Shown here: positions 16,323 to 24,604 of the stretch, in pieces
Layout: the number at the start of each line of letters is the position of its first letter
Numbering within the stretch: position 1 is the first letter of the stretch
NCBI RefSeq assembly: GCF_900460065.1
Contig: NZ_UAVD01000056.1
Location: forward strand, 62,001 to 126,000
Direction: 5' to 3'
Origin: Streptomyces griseus
GTDB lineage: Bacteria > Actinomycetota > Actinomycetes > Streptomycetales > Streptomycetaceae
Length of the DNA stretch: 64,000 nt
Notes under the pieces: generated by a model
The model's database searches: none
Told to the model about the DNA's origin: nothing
What the model saw: the letters and a program-made list of their open reading frames with translations, nothing else
Made by a program: the position numbers and the translations under genes

Positions 16323-17393
16323 ATGGATACCCAGCAGAATACTGCGCTCAGGCGCGCCTTGGCAGAGGTTCCCGGACCCCTGCCCACCTCCGGCGTGATC
16401 CACGTCGTCATCCCGCACACGGACCGCTTCACGGTCGTCGGCAACCACCTCGCCCAGCACCCCGGCCTCAGCTGCACCGCAGTCGGCATCGCCGTGCGCA
16501 TCCAGTCGCTGCCCCAGGGCGTGGAGGTGAGCATCAAGGCACTCGCCGCCCGCTGCCGCGAAGGCGAGAAGCGCATCGCGGCCGGTCTGCGCGAGCTGGA
16601 GGACTTCGGCTACCTGCAACGCGTCCTGGAACGGCTGCCCAGCGGCCGGGTCGTCACCCGCACGGTGTTCTGCAACCAGCCGGCCGCGCTCCTGCACCCC
16701 CGCCACCCGGCAGCCCCGCGACAACCCGCCGCACCGGCACCGCTCCCGTCACCGGAACCCGCACCGACCCCTCCCCCGGAACCGGAACCGGCACCGGCAC
16801 CGGCGGCCGAGCAGCCCATGCCGCCCGAGCAGCCCGTACCGCCCGATGCACCCGCACCGGAAGCACCCGCGCCCCTTCCCGTACCGCCCCCGCTGCCGCT
16901 GCCGCAGGCCGAACCCGTCTCGCTGCCGTTCGTACCACCCCCGACCGCCCCCAAGCCGCCGCCCCGGCCCCTCCCCCGGCCCAGCGATCCCACTCCGGAA
17001 CTGGACCGCGCGGCCACGGCCTTCCTCGGCGACCTGCACCGCCACGCGCCCCGGTTCATGCTCACCGAGGACGACGTCCGCCAACTGGCCCCCGGCGTAG
17101 CGGCCTGGCTCGAACGCGCGGTCCACCCCGACGCCCTGCGCCACGCCCTCACCGACGACCCACCCGTCCCGCTCAGGCGCCCCGCCCTCCTCCTCAAACA
17201 CCGGCTCACCGAACTGCTCCCGCCCCCGCCCCCCGGCGCCCGCGAACTCGCCGCACTCGCCCACCGCCCCCGCACCACCGTCACCCCCTTCCAGACCTGC
17301 GACGACTGCGACCGCGCCTTCCGCTCCCCCACCCCGGGCCGCTGCCGCGACTGCCGGGACCGCCGCTCCGAGCCCATCCGGTCCGCAGCCTGA
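16323..17393 (+). CDS. Winged-helix protein with Pro-rich linker and C-terminal zinc ribbon
   Basis: 356 residues. Residues 8-120 form a winged helix-turn-helix (V-S-I-K-A-L-A-A-R-C-R-E-G-E-K-R-I-A-A-G-L-R-E-L followed by G-Y-L-Q-R-V-L) like those of replication initiators and plasmid-type DNA-binding proteins. Residues 127-255 are a Pro/Ala/Glu-rich linker of about 130 residues. Residues 258-315 form a helical domain, and Cys326, 329, 341 and 344 make a C-x2-C-x11-C-x2-C zinc ribbon. The family is widespread in Streptomyces as helix-turn-helix proteins without a known role. The frame extends upstream to 16176, but ATG 16323 follows a good ribosome site. Confidence 0.8.
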   Translation: MDTQQNTALRRALAEVPGPLPTSGVIHVVIPHTDRFTVVGNHLAQHPGLSCTAVGIAVRIQSLPQGVEVSIKALAARCREGEKRIAAGLRELEDFGYLQRVLERLPSGRVVTRTVFCNQPAALLHPRHPAAPRQPAAPAPLPSPEPAPTPPPEPEPAPAPAAEQPMPPEQPVPPDAPAPEAPAPLPVPPPLPLPQAEPVSLPFVPPPTAPKPPPRPLPRPSDPTPELDRAATAFLGDLHRHAPRFMLTEDDVRQLAPGVAAWLERAVHPDALRHALTDDPPVPLRRPALLLKHRLTELLPPPPPGARELAALAHRPRTTVTPFQTCDDCDRAFRSPTPGRCRDCRDRRSEPIRSAA

Positions 17394-17463
17394 GCCGGGG
17401 GTCCGCCCACCGCTCCGACCGCGCGCTCCGGCCCCCGCCAGGCCGCGACTACGATCCCAGCCC

Positions 17464-17937
17464 ATGACGTCCACCACGCGCAGCGCAGACGGAACCGGGA
17501 ACGGGAACGCGACACCGGACGCCGACCGGTACGCGATCGACACCGACCCGGACCGCATCGACGTCGGCCTGGTCCACCACTGGCTCTCCACCGACGCCTT
17601 CTGGGCCCTCGGCCGCAGCCGTGACCTCGTCGAGCGGTCCCTGCGCGGCTCGCTCAACTTCGGTGTCTACGGCCCCGACGGGGCCCAGGTCGCCTACGCC
17701 CGGGTCGTCACGGACCGGGCGACCTTCGCCTGGCTCTGCGACGTCTACGTGGACCCGGCGCACCGCGGCCGGGGCCTCGGCGTACGGCTGGCCACCGCCG
17801 TGCGCGACCACCTCGCCCCGTACGAGCTCAAGCGGACGCTCCTCGCCACGCTCGACGCCCACGAGCTGTACGCCAAGGTCGGGTTCGCCCCGTTGCCCGA
17901 CCCCACGACGCTGATGGTCCTGAGCGCCGAACGGTAG
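17464..17937 (+). CDS. GNAT-family N-acetyltransferase
   Basis: 157 residues. The acetyl-CoA-binding motif A is V-D-P-A-H-R-G-R-G-L-G (about 100-110), preceded by beta-4 W-L-C-D-V-Y. The second half A-H-E-L-Y-A-K-V-G-F is the usual motif B ending. An N-terminal low-complexity T/S/N/G segment of about 20 residues precedes the domain. Acceptor substrate unknown. A 7-bp hairpin lies between this gene and the convergent lipoprotein gene. Confidence 0.88.
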   Translation: MTSTTRSADGTGNGNATPDADRYAIDTDPDRIDVGLVHHWLSTDAFWALGRSRDLVERSLRGSLNFGVYGPDGAQVAYARVVTDRATFAWLCDVYVDPAHRGRGLGVRLATAVRDHLAPYELKRTLLATLDAHELYAKVGFAPLPDPTTLMVLSAER

Positions 17938-18041
17938 GTGCGCACCGCGCCGGAGGGAGACGGCGCAGCGCCTCGCGCCGACCCCCGCCGAGCTGCCGAC
18001 CGCCTGCCGTGTCGGCTCGCACGGCCATCCGACCCTGCGGT

Positions 18042-18058
18042 GCCGCCCTTCGGGCGGC
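18042..18058. terminator. Short hairpin between convergent genes
   Basis: Arms GCCGCCC (18042-18048) and GGGCGGC (18052-18058) with a TTC loop, lying between the GNAT gene on + and the lipoprotein gene on -. Plausible bidirectional terminator. Confidence 0.6.
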
Positions 18059-18080
18059 GACGGCAGTGTGACGACAGGAC

Positions 18081-18599
18081 CTAGCAGCCCGCCCCGGCGC
18101 CGTCGTTCACATACGACTCGACGCCGACCGAGTAACCGGCCCCGGTGGTGAGGTCGGGGCGGCTTCCGTGGCCGTCCTCCGCGAGGCTCTCGGCGGTGAG
18201 GAAGACGATCCGCAGGGTCATGCCCTCCCGGGTGAGGCAGAGGTCGCCTGCCGGAGCGTCGGGGTCCGGGGTCCACCCGTCCCGTACCGCGGCCGTCCGG
18301 TAGTGCTCCCCCACCTCGGCCCGCGTACCGGGGAAGGCGTACGTCCGGGCGGCGTGCGCCACCACGTCCCCGCTGTCCGCCCAGCAGCCGGCGTCCACCT
18401 CCTCGAACCCCTCGGCGACGGTGGCCCCTTCGGGCCTGGAGCCGAGGACGTCGAGCGCCGCCAGCTCCTTCACCCGGGCGTCGGTCCCCTCGCAGTCCGC
18501 GGCGAGGTCCAGCAGCGCGCAGCCGGTGAGCGTCACGGCCGCGAGGGCGGTCGGCAGGAGAAGGGATATCGGGCGGGTGACGCCTGTCCGCAGGGGCAC
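18081..18599 (-). CDS. Secreted lipoprotein of unknown function
   Basis: 172 residues. A basic N-terminus, a hydrophobic core and the lipobox L-T-G-C (24-27) give a lipidated Cys27. The mature part is acidic, with several Cys residues and a typical small beta-sandwich-like ending; A-R-T-Y-A-F-P-G-T-R-A-E-V and V-R-D-G-W-T-P-D-P are visible. No catalytic signature. GTG start at 18599. It probably sits on the outer face of the cytoplasmic membrane and is a possible Pmt substrate, which is inference only. Confidence 0.8.
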   Translation of the reverse strand: MPLRTGVTRPISLLLPTALAAVTLTGCALLDLAADCEGTDARVKELAALDVLGSRPEGATVAEGFEEVDAGCWADSGDVVAHAARTYAFPGTRAEVGEHYRTAAVRDGWTPDPDAPAGDLCLTREGMTLRIVFLTAESLAEDGHGSRPDLTTGAGYSVGVESYVNDGAGAGC

Positions 18600-18799
18600 A
18601 GCGGGCTCCAGGGTGGGTTTCGGGGCGAGGGGAGAGGAAGATCCTCCCGAACACGCGTCAGTTTTACCAGCAGCCGTACGACGACCGTCCGGCGATGACC
18701 ATCACCGCACGCGGCGACAGGGGCCCGGCCCGCCGCCGGTCCCCGGCCCGGAAGCTCGGATTCCCGATTGCGGCGGAGGAACGCCCGAGGACATGGCGC

Positions 18800-20191
18800 T
18801 CACGCGATGGGCGCGGGGACGTGCGTTCCGGTCGCGCCTCGCGCGAGTGCCTGTTCCGCCCGCGCGAGTCGGCGGACGGCACGGGCCAGCTGATCCGGAG
18901 GGAGCGTGTAGGGGAGCCGGATGTTGCGTTCGAAGGCACCGCCGATCCCGAAGCGCGGCCCGGCCGCGATGGTCACCCCGTGGTCGGGTGCCACGGCGGC
19001 CAGCCGCGAGCTGATGGGGCCGGGGAAGGTGGCCCAGAGCGTGATGCCTCCGGGCGGCCTCGGGGCGTGTACGTCCGGCAGGTGCTCGGCGAGTGCCTGC
19101 CGCAGGGCGTCGCGTCGGCCCCTGAGCCGGTGCAGGGTCTCCGGCCGTCCGGTCAGGTCCTCGTTCAGGAGCGCGGCCGTGGCGAGTTGCTCGACGACAG
19201 GGGTGCCCAGGTCCGTCGTGGGGCGGGACCTCTCGACACGTTCCAGGAGAGGAGGCCGCGCGCGGATCCAGCCGATGCGCAGGCCGCCCCAGATGCTCTT
19301 GGACACGGAGCCGATGCTGACGGCTGCCGGCATGTGCAGGGCGAAGGGCTCGGGAGCCGGAGCGTCCAGGGCCAGATCGGCCATGGTCTCGTCGACGATC
19401 GTGGGACAGGCGAGCCCGAGCCGTTCGCGCACGCTCGTGGACATGCACATCCCGGTCGGATTGTGGAAGTCGGGGATGAGGTAGGCGAGGTCGGCGGACC
19501 GTCCCACCGCGCGGAGCTGCTCGGCGTCCCAGCCCGAGCACGTCACGGCGACGGGCAGAAGCCTGGCCCGGGCCTGGGTGAACGTCGTGATCGCGTGCGG
19601 GTAGGTCGGATGGTCGATGAGGACCTGGTCGCGCGGTGACAGGAGGACCCGGGTCAGCAGAGCGAGCGCGTGCTGCGCGCCGCTGGTGATCAGGATCTGG
19701 TCGGGCCCGGTGGGCAGCCCCCGCCGCCGGTACCAGCGGGCGACCGCTTCCCGCAGCTCCGCGATGCCGTACCGGTCGTATCCGTGCCGCTCGAAGTGCC
19801 TGGGCAGTTGTTCGAGGGCGGTCGCGAACGCGGCGTGCAGGACTTCCACGGGCGCGCTCGGTGCGGCGAAGGAGAGGTCGATCGTCTCCGTGTCCGTGCC
19901 GGCCGGGGCATCGGCTGCGGTGTCGCCGGGCAGCCGTACGGTCGCCCTGGTACGCGCCCGGGTGGCGAGGTAACCGCCCTCGACCAGCGTACGGAACGCG
20001 GTGCCGACGGTGGTTCTGCTGGTCCCGAGCACGGTCGCCAGGTCGCGCTCGCTCGGCAGCGCCGCGCCGAGGGAGAGCCGTCCGTCGAGGATGAGCAGAC
20101 GCAGCTTGTCGGAGAGCCGCTGATGTGCGGGGCCGGGCCCCTGCTGCCAGGCGCCCAGCATCCGCGCCACCGCGTGCGAGCTGATCTTCAC
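18800..20191 (-). CDS. MocR-family regulator (GntR helix-turn-helix fused to PLP aminotransferase fold)
   Basis: 463 residues from the GTG at 20191. An N-terminal GntR winged helix occupies about 22-85 (L-P-S-E-R-D-L-A-T-V-L-G-T-S-R-T-T-V), followed by a fold-type I aminotransferase domain at about 105-455. The PLP pocket is intact: H-N-P-T-G with Asn244, V-D-E-T with Asp267, and S-V-S-K with Lys298 as the Schiff-base lysine. MocR proteins sense PLP or amino-acid adducts and do not normally transaminate. It faces a YczE-like membrane gene, the arrangement of the YczR branch of MocR regulators, and a palindrome lies between the two. The upstream extension of the frame is antisense to the membrane gene. 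Confidence 0.9.
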   Translation of the reverse strand: MKISSHAVARMLGAWQQGPGPAHQRLSDKLRLLILDGRLSLGAALPSERDLATVLGTSRTTVGTAFRTLVEGGYLATRARTRATVRLPGDTAADAPAGTDTETIDLSFAAPSAPVEVLHAAFATALEQLPRHFERHGYDRYGIAELREAVARWYRRRGLPTGPDQILITSGAQHALALLTRVLLSPRDQVLIDHPTYPHAITTFTQARARLLPVAVTCSGWDAEQLRAVGRSADLAYLIPDFHNPTGMCMSTSVRERLGLACPTIVDETMADLALDAPAPEPFALHMPAAVSIGSVSKSIWGGLRIGWIRARPPLLERVERSRPTTDLGTPVVEQLATAALLNEDLTGRPETLHRLRGRRDALRQALAEHLPDVHAPRPPGGITLWATFPGPISSRLAAVAPDHGVTIAAGPRFGIGGAFERNIRLPYTLPPDQLARAVRRLARAEQALARGATGTHVPAPIA

Positions 20192-20201
20192 CGGACCAGC
20201 G

Positions 20202-20216
20202 TAGCCAATCTGGCTA
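20202..20216. promoter_or_regulatory. Candidate MocR operator
   Basis: Perfect inverted repeat TAGCCA-ATC-TGGCTA in the 61-bp gap between the divergent mocR-like and yczE-like genes, 11 bp from the regulator's start codon. It is the only palindrome in the gap. Assignment to the MocR protein is inference from position. Confidence 0.65.
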
Positions 20217-20252
20217 TGGAATGCCGGTCCAGATGGGCGAGAGGCTCGCCCC

Positions 20253-20978
20253 ATGGCACCTCCCGCACACACCTCCCCCGCCTCCGCCCCGGCTCCCTGC
20301 GCCCCGCCCGTGGTCGCGCGCATGACCGCCCTCGCGCAGCTACGGGCGGGCCGCAAGGCACGTCGGATCCCGCAACTCGCCCTGGGACTGGTGGGGTACG
20401 GGGCGTCCGTGATGCTGCTCGTCCTGTCCGGACTCGGCGCGGCCGGCTGGAACGTGCTCACCGAGGGCACCGCGCAGACGCTCGGGATCTCCTTCGGCGT
20501 GGCGACGAACCTGATCTCGCTGCTGGTGCTCCTCGCCTGGATTCCGCTGCGCGAACTGCCCGGGCTCGGCACGCTCCTCAACGTTGTGATCGTCGGCTTC
20601 GCGGCGGACGCCACCGCGATCGTGGTCCCCGCCCCGCAGGGACTCCTCGCGCAGATCGGCTGCTTCGCCCTCGGCCTCGTCGCGCTCGCCTTCTTCGACG
20701 CGCTCTACCTCGGGGCGCAGTTCGGGGCGGGGCCGCGTGACGGCGTCATGACCGGACTCGTACGGCTCAGCCGGCTGCCCGTCGCCGTCGTGCGGACCGG
20801 CATCGAGGTCACCGTCGCCTGCGCCGGCTGGCTTCTGGGCGGCACGGTCGGGGTGGGCACCGTGCTGGTGGCGCTGTGCCTGGGGCCCCTCGTGGGGTTC
20901 TTCCTGCCGCGGGTGGCGGTTCGTCTGCCCGACGCCGCTTCCGCACCGGCCCGGCGCCCTTCCCGGAGACACGGGTAG
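20253..20978 (+). CDS. YczE/YyaS/YitT-like membrane protein
   Basis: 241 residues with a Pro/Ala-rich cytoplasmic lead (1-35) and five hydrophobic helices. Conserved points of this family seen here are L-G-L-V-G-Y-G near 44-50, W-N-V-L at 66-69, the N-L-I-S-L segment of helix 2, and G-P-R-D-G-V-M-T-G-L in the loop before helix 4. Function is unknown in general; in Bacillus yczE lies beside sfp and is needed for antibiotic synthesis (bacilysocin/surfactin neighbourhood, from memory). It is probably regulated by the divergent MocR protein. Confidence 0.88.
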   Translation: MAPPAHTSPASAPAPCAPPVVARMTALAQLRAGRKARRIPQLALGLVGYGASVMLLVLSGLGAAGWNVLTEGTAQTLGISFGVATNLISLLVLLAWIPLRELPGLGTLLNVVIVGFAADATAIVVPAPQGLLAQIGCFALGLVALAFFDALYLGAQFGAGPRDGVMTGLVRLSRLPVAVVRTGIEVTVACAGWLLGGTVGVGTVLVALCLGPLVGFFLPRVAVRLPDAASAPARRPSRRHG

Positions 20979-21023
20979 GGGCAGAGCGGGCGCGGGCCGG
21001 GGCGGTCGCCCCGGTCGAGACGA

Positions 21024-21494
21024 TCACGCCGACAGCTCCGCCACCACCTCCCCGTCCTCCTCCACCCCCGTCGGGCGGAAGCCGAGCGAGGCGTAGAGGT
21101 GCGCGGCGGCCAGGTTCTCCGGGGCGTAGGAGAGGCGCACGGCCGTGCCGTCCTCGCGGGCAGAGAGCCAGGACGCCAGGGTCCGTACGGCGGCGCGGCC
21201 GATGCCCGCTCCCTGGTGGGCGGCGTCGATCAGCATGCCGCCGATCCAGTGCGAACCGTCCTCGTCCCGGGCCCACATGAGGTGGCCGGTCACCTCGTCG
21301 CCCGCGCAGACGGCCAGCGAGGTCCAGGTGTCCTCGCGGCCGGTCAGCACCAGGTAGCGGGCGGCCAGGGCCGGGACCCAGTCGCGCTGGTCGTCGCGGG
21401 GCGCGCTGTCGGCGACCGCCCGCCAGTTGTCCGCGTCCACCTCGCGCAGGGTGACGGGGCGGCCGGTCTTGTCCGTGTGTCCGTGGTCGATCAT
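21024..21494 (-). CDS. GNAT-family N-acetyltransferase
   Basis: 156 residues beginning M-I-D-H-G-H-T-D-K-T-G-R-P-V-T-L-R-E-V. Motif A is I-D-A-A-H-Q-G-A-G-I-G-R-A-A-V, preceded by W-I-G-G-M-L, and motif B is A-A-H-L-Y-A-S-L-G-F, so the acetyl-CoA site is complete. Small size and the R-E-V-D start resemble spermidine/spermine or diamine acetyltransferases, but the substrate is not shown. ATG 21494; it lies 68 bp downstream of the SDR gene on the same strand and may be read with it. Confidence 0.87.
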   Translation of the reverse strand: MIDHGHTDKTGRPVTLREVDADNWRAVADSAPRDDQRDWVPALAARYLVLTGREDTWTSLAVCAGDEVTGHLMWARDEDGSHWIGGMLIDAAHQGAGIGRAAVRTLASWLSAREDGTAVRLSYAPENLAAAHLYASLGFRPTGVEEDGEVVAELSA

Positions 21495-21562
21495 CCGCGC
21501 AGGGTAGGTCGCCCGCGCGTTGCCCGACCACGGATTTACGGCCGGGCCCTCGGGGTGCGTGG

Positions 21563-22396
21563 TTACGGCGCGTCCTCGCGGCCGCGCCCCTCCTGCGGCG
21601 CCATCGCCTGCCGGAAGCCCGTGTTCACCGCGAGGATGCCGCCGTCCACGCGGAGCGTCGTCCCGGTGATCCAGGCCGCGTCGGCGGAGGCGAGGAAGGC
21701 CACGGCGGACGCGATGTCCTCGGGGGTGCCGACGCGGCCCAGCGGGTAGAGGGCGGCGGCCCGGTCCAGTTCGGCGTCGCGGCCCGCCCAGGCGTCGGTG
21801 CGGATCGTGCCGGGGGCGACCAGGTTGACGCGTACGCCGCGTGGTCCGGCGTGGCCCGCCAGCGTACGGGTGAGGCTGGCCAGGCCCGCCTTGGCGGCGC
21901 TGTACGCGTGGCCGCCGAAGTCCTGTTCGCCGTTGACCGAGCCGATGGTGACGATCGCGCCCCGCCCCGAGGCGACCAGGTGCGGCAGCGCGGCACGGGC
22001 GCAGCGGAACGGGCCGGAGAGCGTGATGTCCAGGTCGCGTTCCCAGACGTCGTCCGACTCGTCCTCGAAGAGCGGGGTGTCCGGGCTCGCCGCGTAGGCG
22101 TTGTTGACCAGGACGTCGAGCCGTCCGAAGGCGGCGACCGCGTGGGCGACGGCCGCCTCGACCGCCGCCCGGTCGGCCACGTCGCAGACGGCGGATTCGG
22201 CGGTGCCGCCCGCCTCGCGTATCGCCGCCGCCGTGTGGGCGGCGCGCTTCGCGTCCAGGTCGGTGACGAGAACGCAGGCCCCTTCCGCCGCCAGCCGGCG
22301 GGCCGTCGCCGCGCCGATGCCCTGGCCTGCGGCGGTGATCAGGACACTGTGTCCGGCGAAGCGGGCGGCCGGGATCTGCGCGGGTGCTGGTGTCAT
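21563..22396 (-). CDS. SDR-family oxidoreductase
   Basis: 277 residues. The Rossmann motif is T-A-A-G-Q-G-I-G (21-28, the T-G-x3-G-x-G position with Ala in place of the first Gly), Asp46 follows beta-2 in V-T-D-L-D, N-N-A-Y is at 98-101, and the catalytic set Ser153, Tyr165 and Lys169 is intact. Asp after beta-2 suggests NAD rather than NADP. The final segment I-T-G-T-T-L-R-V-D-G-G is typical of classical SDRs. The ATG overlaps the stop of the upstream serine hydrolase gene (ATGA), so the two enzymes are co-translated; an ester or lactone hydrolase plus dehydrogenase pairing is plausible. Confidence 0.92.
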   Translation of the reverse strand: MTPAPAQIPAARFAGHSVLITAAGQGIGAATARRLAAEGACVLVTDLDAKRAAHTAAAIREAGGTAESAVCDVADRAAVEAAVAHAVAAFGRLDVLVNNAYAASPDTPLFEDESDDVWERDLDITLSGPFRCARAALPHLVASGRGAIVTIGSVNGEQDFGGHAYSAAKAGLASLTRTLAGHAGPRGVRVNLVAPGTIRTDAWAGRDAELDRAAALYPLGRVGTPEDIASAVAFLASADAAWITGTTLRVDGGILAVNTGFRQAMAPQEGRGREDAP

Positions 22397-23751
22397 AGCG
22401 CCGACCGTACTGCCCTGACCAGGGCCTGGGCACGGGGGTCGGCGGTGACTCCCTTCTGGAGGCCGTTGGTGACGTAGCCGAGCGCGATGCCGGACTCCGG
22501 GTCGGCGAAGCCGAGTGAGCCGCCGCGCCCGGGGTGGCCGAAGGAGCCGGGGCCCAGCAGCGGCGCGGCCGGACCGTGCAGCATGTAGCCCAGGCCGAAG
22601 CGGGTGTTGACGACCAGCACCCGGTCCGGGCCCGCCGATTCCTCCGTACGGGCCAGGGTGAGCGTGGCGGGGGCGAACAGGCGGCGGTGGCCGTCGACGG
22701 GGCCGATCATCGCCGCGTAGCAGCGGGCCAGGCCCCGGGCGGTCGCGATGCCGCCCGATGCGGGGAGTTCGGCCGCGCGGTAGGCGGGGTCGTTCTCGTC
22801 GGGGAACGGGTCGATCGCGCCGAACGCCCTGCGGGTGAGGGAGTCCGGGTCCCGGTAGGCCTCGACGACGGAGCGTTTGGCGCGTACCCGCAGGGCCCCC
22901 GAGGCGGTGGCCGGGGCGGGGGGCTCCACCGGGCCGATGCGGCCGATGCGGTGGGCCTCGTCGGCCGGGAGCCCGAACCAGAAGTCGAGGCCGAGCGGAC
23001 GGGCGATCTCCTCGGCGATCCAGCGGCCGATGGTGCGGCCGGTGGCGCGGCGGACCAGTTCGCCGATCAGCCAGCTGTAGGTCTGGGCGTGGTAGCCGTG
23101 GTCGGTGCCGGGCTCCCAGTAGGGCCGCTGGGCGGCGACGGCGGCGGGCCCGGAGACCCCGTCGGCGGCCTCGGCGGGGGTGAGGGCGGTGTCCAGGGCG
23201 GGGACGCCGGCCCGGTGGGCGAGGAGGTCGCGGACGAGGACGCGTTCCTTGCCGTTCGTCTTGAACTCCGGCCAGTAGGTGGAGACCGGGGCGTCCAGGT
23301 CGACCTGCCCGCGCTGGTGGAGCAGCAGGGGGACGGCGGCGGCGATGCCCTTGCCGGCCGAGCGGACGACCTGGACGGTGTCGACGGCCCACGGTTCGGT
23401 GCCGTCGACGTCGCGCGTCCCGGCCCACAGGTCGACGACCTTGTGCCCGTGACGGTAGACGGCGACGGCCGCGCCGCGCTCCCCGCGCTGCTCGAAGTTG
23501 CGGACGAACGCCTCCGCGACCGGTTCGTAGCCGGGCGCGACCGTGCCCCGTACGTCCACGGCGACGGGCCGGGCCACGGTTTCGGCGACGGCCGCCTCCG
23601 CTGCCGCGCCCGTATCCGTGCCCGAGTCCGTGCCCGTGCCCGTGCCCGTGCCCGTGCCCGATCCTGCTCCCGTACCCGGCCCCGATTCCGCTCCGGGTCC
23701 CGATTCCGTTTCCGCGCCCGCCGTCGTGCTCACTCCCGCGCTCCCGCTCAT
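22393..23751 (-). CDS. EstB-like serine hydrolase (beta-lactamase family)
   Basis: 452 residues. Residues 5-60 are a Gly/Thr/Ser/Ala-rich tail containing a G-T repeat encoded by tandem hexamers. The catalytic domain carries S-A-G-K at 131-134 (Ser131 nucleophile), the G-Y-H-A-Q-T-Y-S-W segment in the YxN position, and H-P-G-R-G-G-S near the C-terminus. This set matches the EstB esterase branch, which hydrolyses esters rather than beta-lactams. There is no signal peptide. The start MSGSAG (ATG 23751) sits 73 bp from cbiO. It is translationally coupled to the downstream SDR gene. Confidence 0.9.
   Translation of the reverse strand: MSGSAGVSTTAGAETESGPGAESGPGTGAGSGTGTGTGTGTDSGTDTGAAAEAAVAETVARPVAVDVRGTVAPGYEPVAEAFVRNFEQRGERGAAVAVYRHGHKVVDLWAGTRDVDGTEPWAVDTVQVVRSAGKGIAAAVPLLLHQRGQVDLDAPVSTYWPEFKTNGKERVLVRDLLAHRAGVPALDTALTPAEAADGVSGPAAVAAQRPYWEPGTDHGYHAQTYSWLIGELVRRATGRTIGRWIAEEIARPLGLDFWFGLPADEAHRIGRIGPVEPPAPATASGALRVRAKRSVVEAYRDPDSLTRRAFGAIDPFPDENDPAYRAAELPASGGIATARGLARCYAAMIGPVDGHRRLFAPATLTLARTEESAGPDRVLVVNTRFGLGYMLHGPAAPLLGPGSFGHPGRGGSLGFADPESGIALGYVTNGLQKGVTADPRAQALVRAVRSAL
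23630..23659. repeat. Five exact GTGCCC hexamers inside the serine hydrolase gene
   Basis: Five perfect hexamers on the + strand, read on the - strand as Gly-Thr pairs in the N-terminal tail. Flanking bases extend the pattern imperfectly to both sides. A change of one hexamer adds or removes two residues without a frameshift. Confidence 0.85.
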
Positions 23752-23824
23752 CCCCCCATGGTGCACGCCCCGGCACGGTGTTCGGGGGGCGGGTCGCCGT
23801 GATGGCCGTGCCGTCACGACCTGT

Positions 23825-24604
23825 TCACGCCGACGGAACGCCGGCGGAGCGCGGGTCGAAGCCGAACGGCAGCTCCAGCCGGTGGGAGCGCATCAGCTTC
23901 CCGTCGCACATGAGGTCCCGCGTACGGTCGTCGGCGGCGATGACGCCCTCGCTGAGGATGACGGCGCGCGGGCAGAGCTCCAGGGCGTACGGCAGATCGT
24001 GGGTGACCATCAGCACGGTGACGTCCAAGGAGCGGAGGATATCGGCCAGTTCGCGGCGGGATGCCGGGTCCAGGTTGGACGAGGGTTCGTCCAGGACGAG
24101 GATCTCCGGCTCCATCGCGAGGACGGTGGCCACCGCGACCCGGCGGCGCTGCCCGAAGGAGAGGTGGTGCGGCGGCCGGGCGGCGTACTCCTCCATCCCG
24201 ACCTGCTTCAGCGCGCGCAGCACCCGCTCCTCCAGTTCCGGGCCGCGCAGACCGGCGGAGGCGGGGCCGAACGCCACGTCCTCGCGGACGGTGGGCATGA
24301 ACAGCTGGTCGTCGGGGTCCTGGAAGACGATGCCGACCCGGCGGCGGATCTCGGCCAGATTCCGCTTGGCGACCGGAAGTCCGGCGACGCGGACCGTGCC
24401 CGAGCCGGCGTCCAGGATGCCGTTGAGGTGCAGGACGAGCGTGGTCTTGCCCGCCCCGTTGGGGCCGAGGAGCGCGACGCGTTCACCGCGCCCGACGGTC
24501 AGGTTCACCCCGAAGAGGGCCTGGTGGCCGTCGGGGTAGGCGTAGGCCAGGCCGCTGACTTCCAGCGACGGGGCGTCATCCGGGGAGGAGGTCACAGGGT
24601 CCAT
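23825..24604 (-). CDS. cbiO: Energy-coupling-factor ATPase for cobalt/nickel uptake (CbiO)
   Basis: 259 residues. Walker A G-P-N-G-A-G-K-T at 47-54, Q-loop Gln95 in V-F-Q-D-P-D-D-Q-L-F, ABC signature L-S-F-G-Q at 148-152, Walker B I-L-V-L-D-E at 168-173 and H-loop His202 are all present. The Q-D-P-D-D-Q-L-F and V-R-E-D-V-A-F-G-P segments are diagnostic of ECF ATPases. The gene start (ATG 24604) overlaps the end of cbiQ by 13 bp; GTG 24595 is a second possible start. It supplies the energy for the CbiMN-CbiQ importer encoded just upstream. Confidence 0.95.
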   Translation of the reverse strand: MDPVTSSPDDAPSLEVSGLAYAYPDGHQALFGVNLTVGRGERVALLGPNGAGKTTLVLHLNGILDAGSGTVRVAGLPVAKRNLAEIRRRVGIVFQDPDDQLFMPTVREDVAFGPASAGLRGPELEERVLRALKQVGMEEYAARPPHHLSFGQRRRVAVATVLAMEPEILVLDEPSSNLDPASRRELADILRSLDVTVLMVTHDLPYALELCPRAVILSEGVIAADDRTRDLMCDGKLMRSHRLELPFGFDPRSAGVPSA

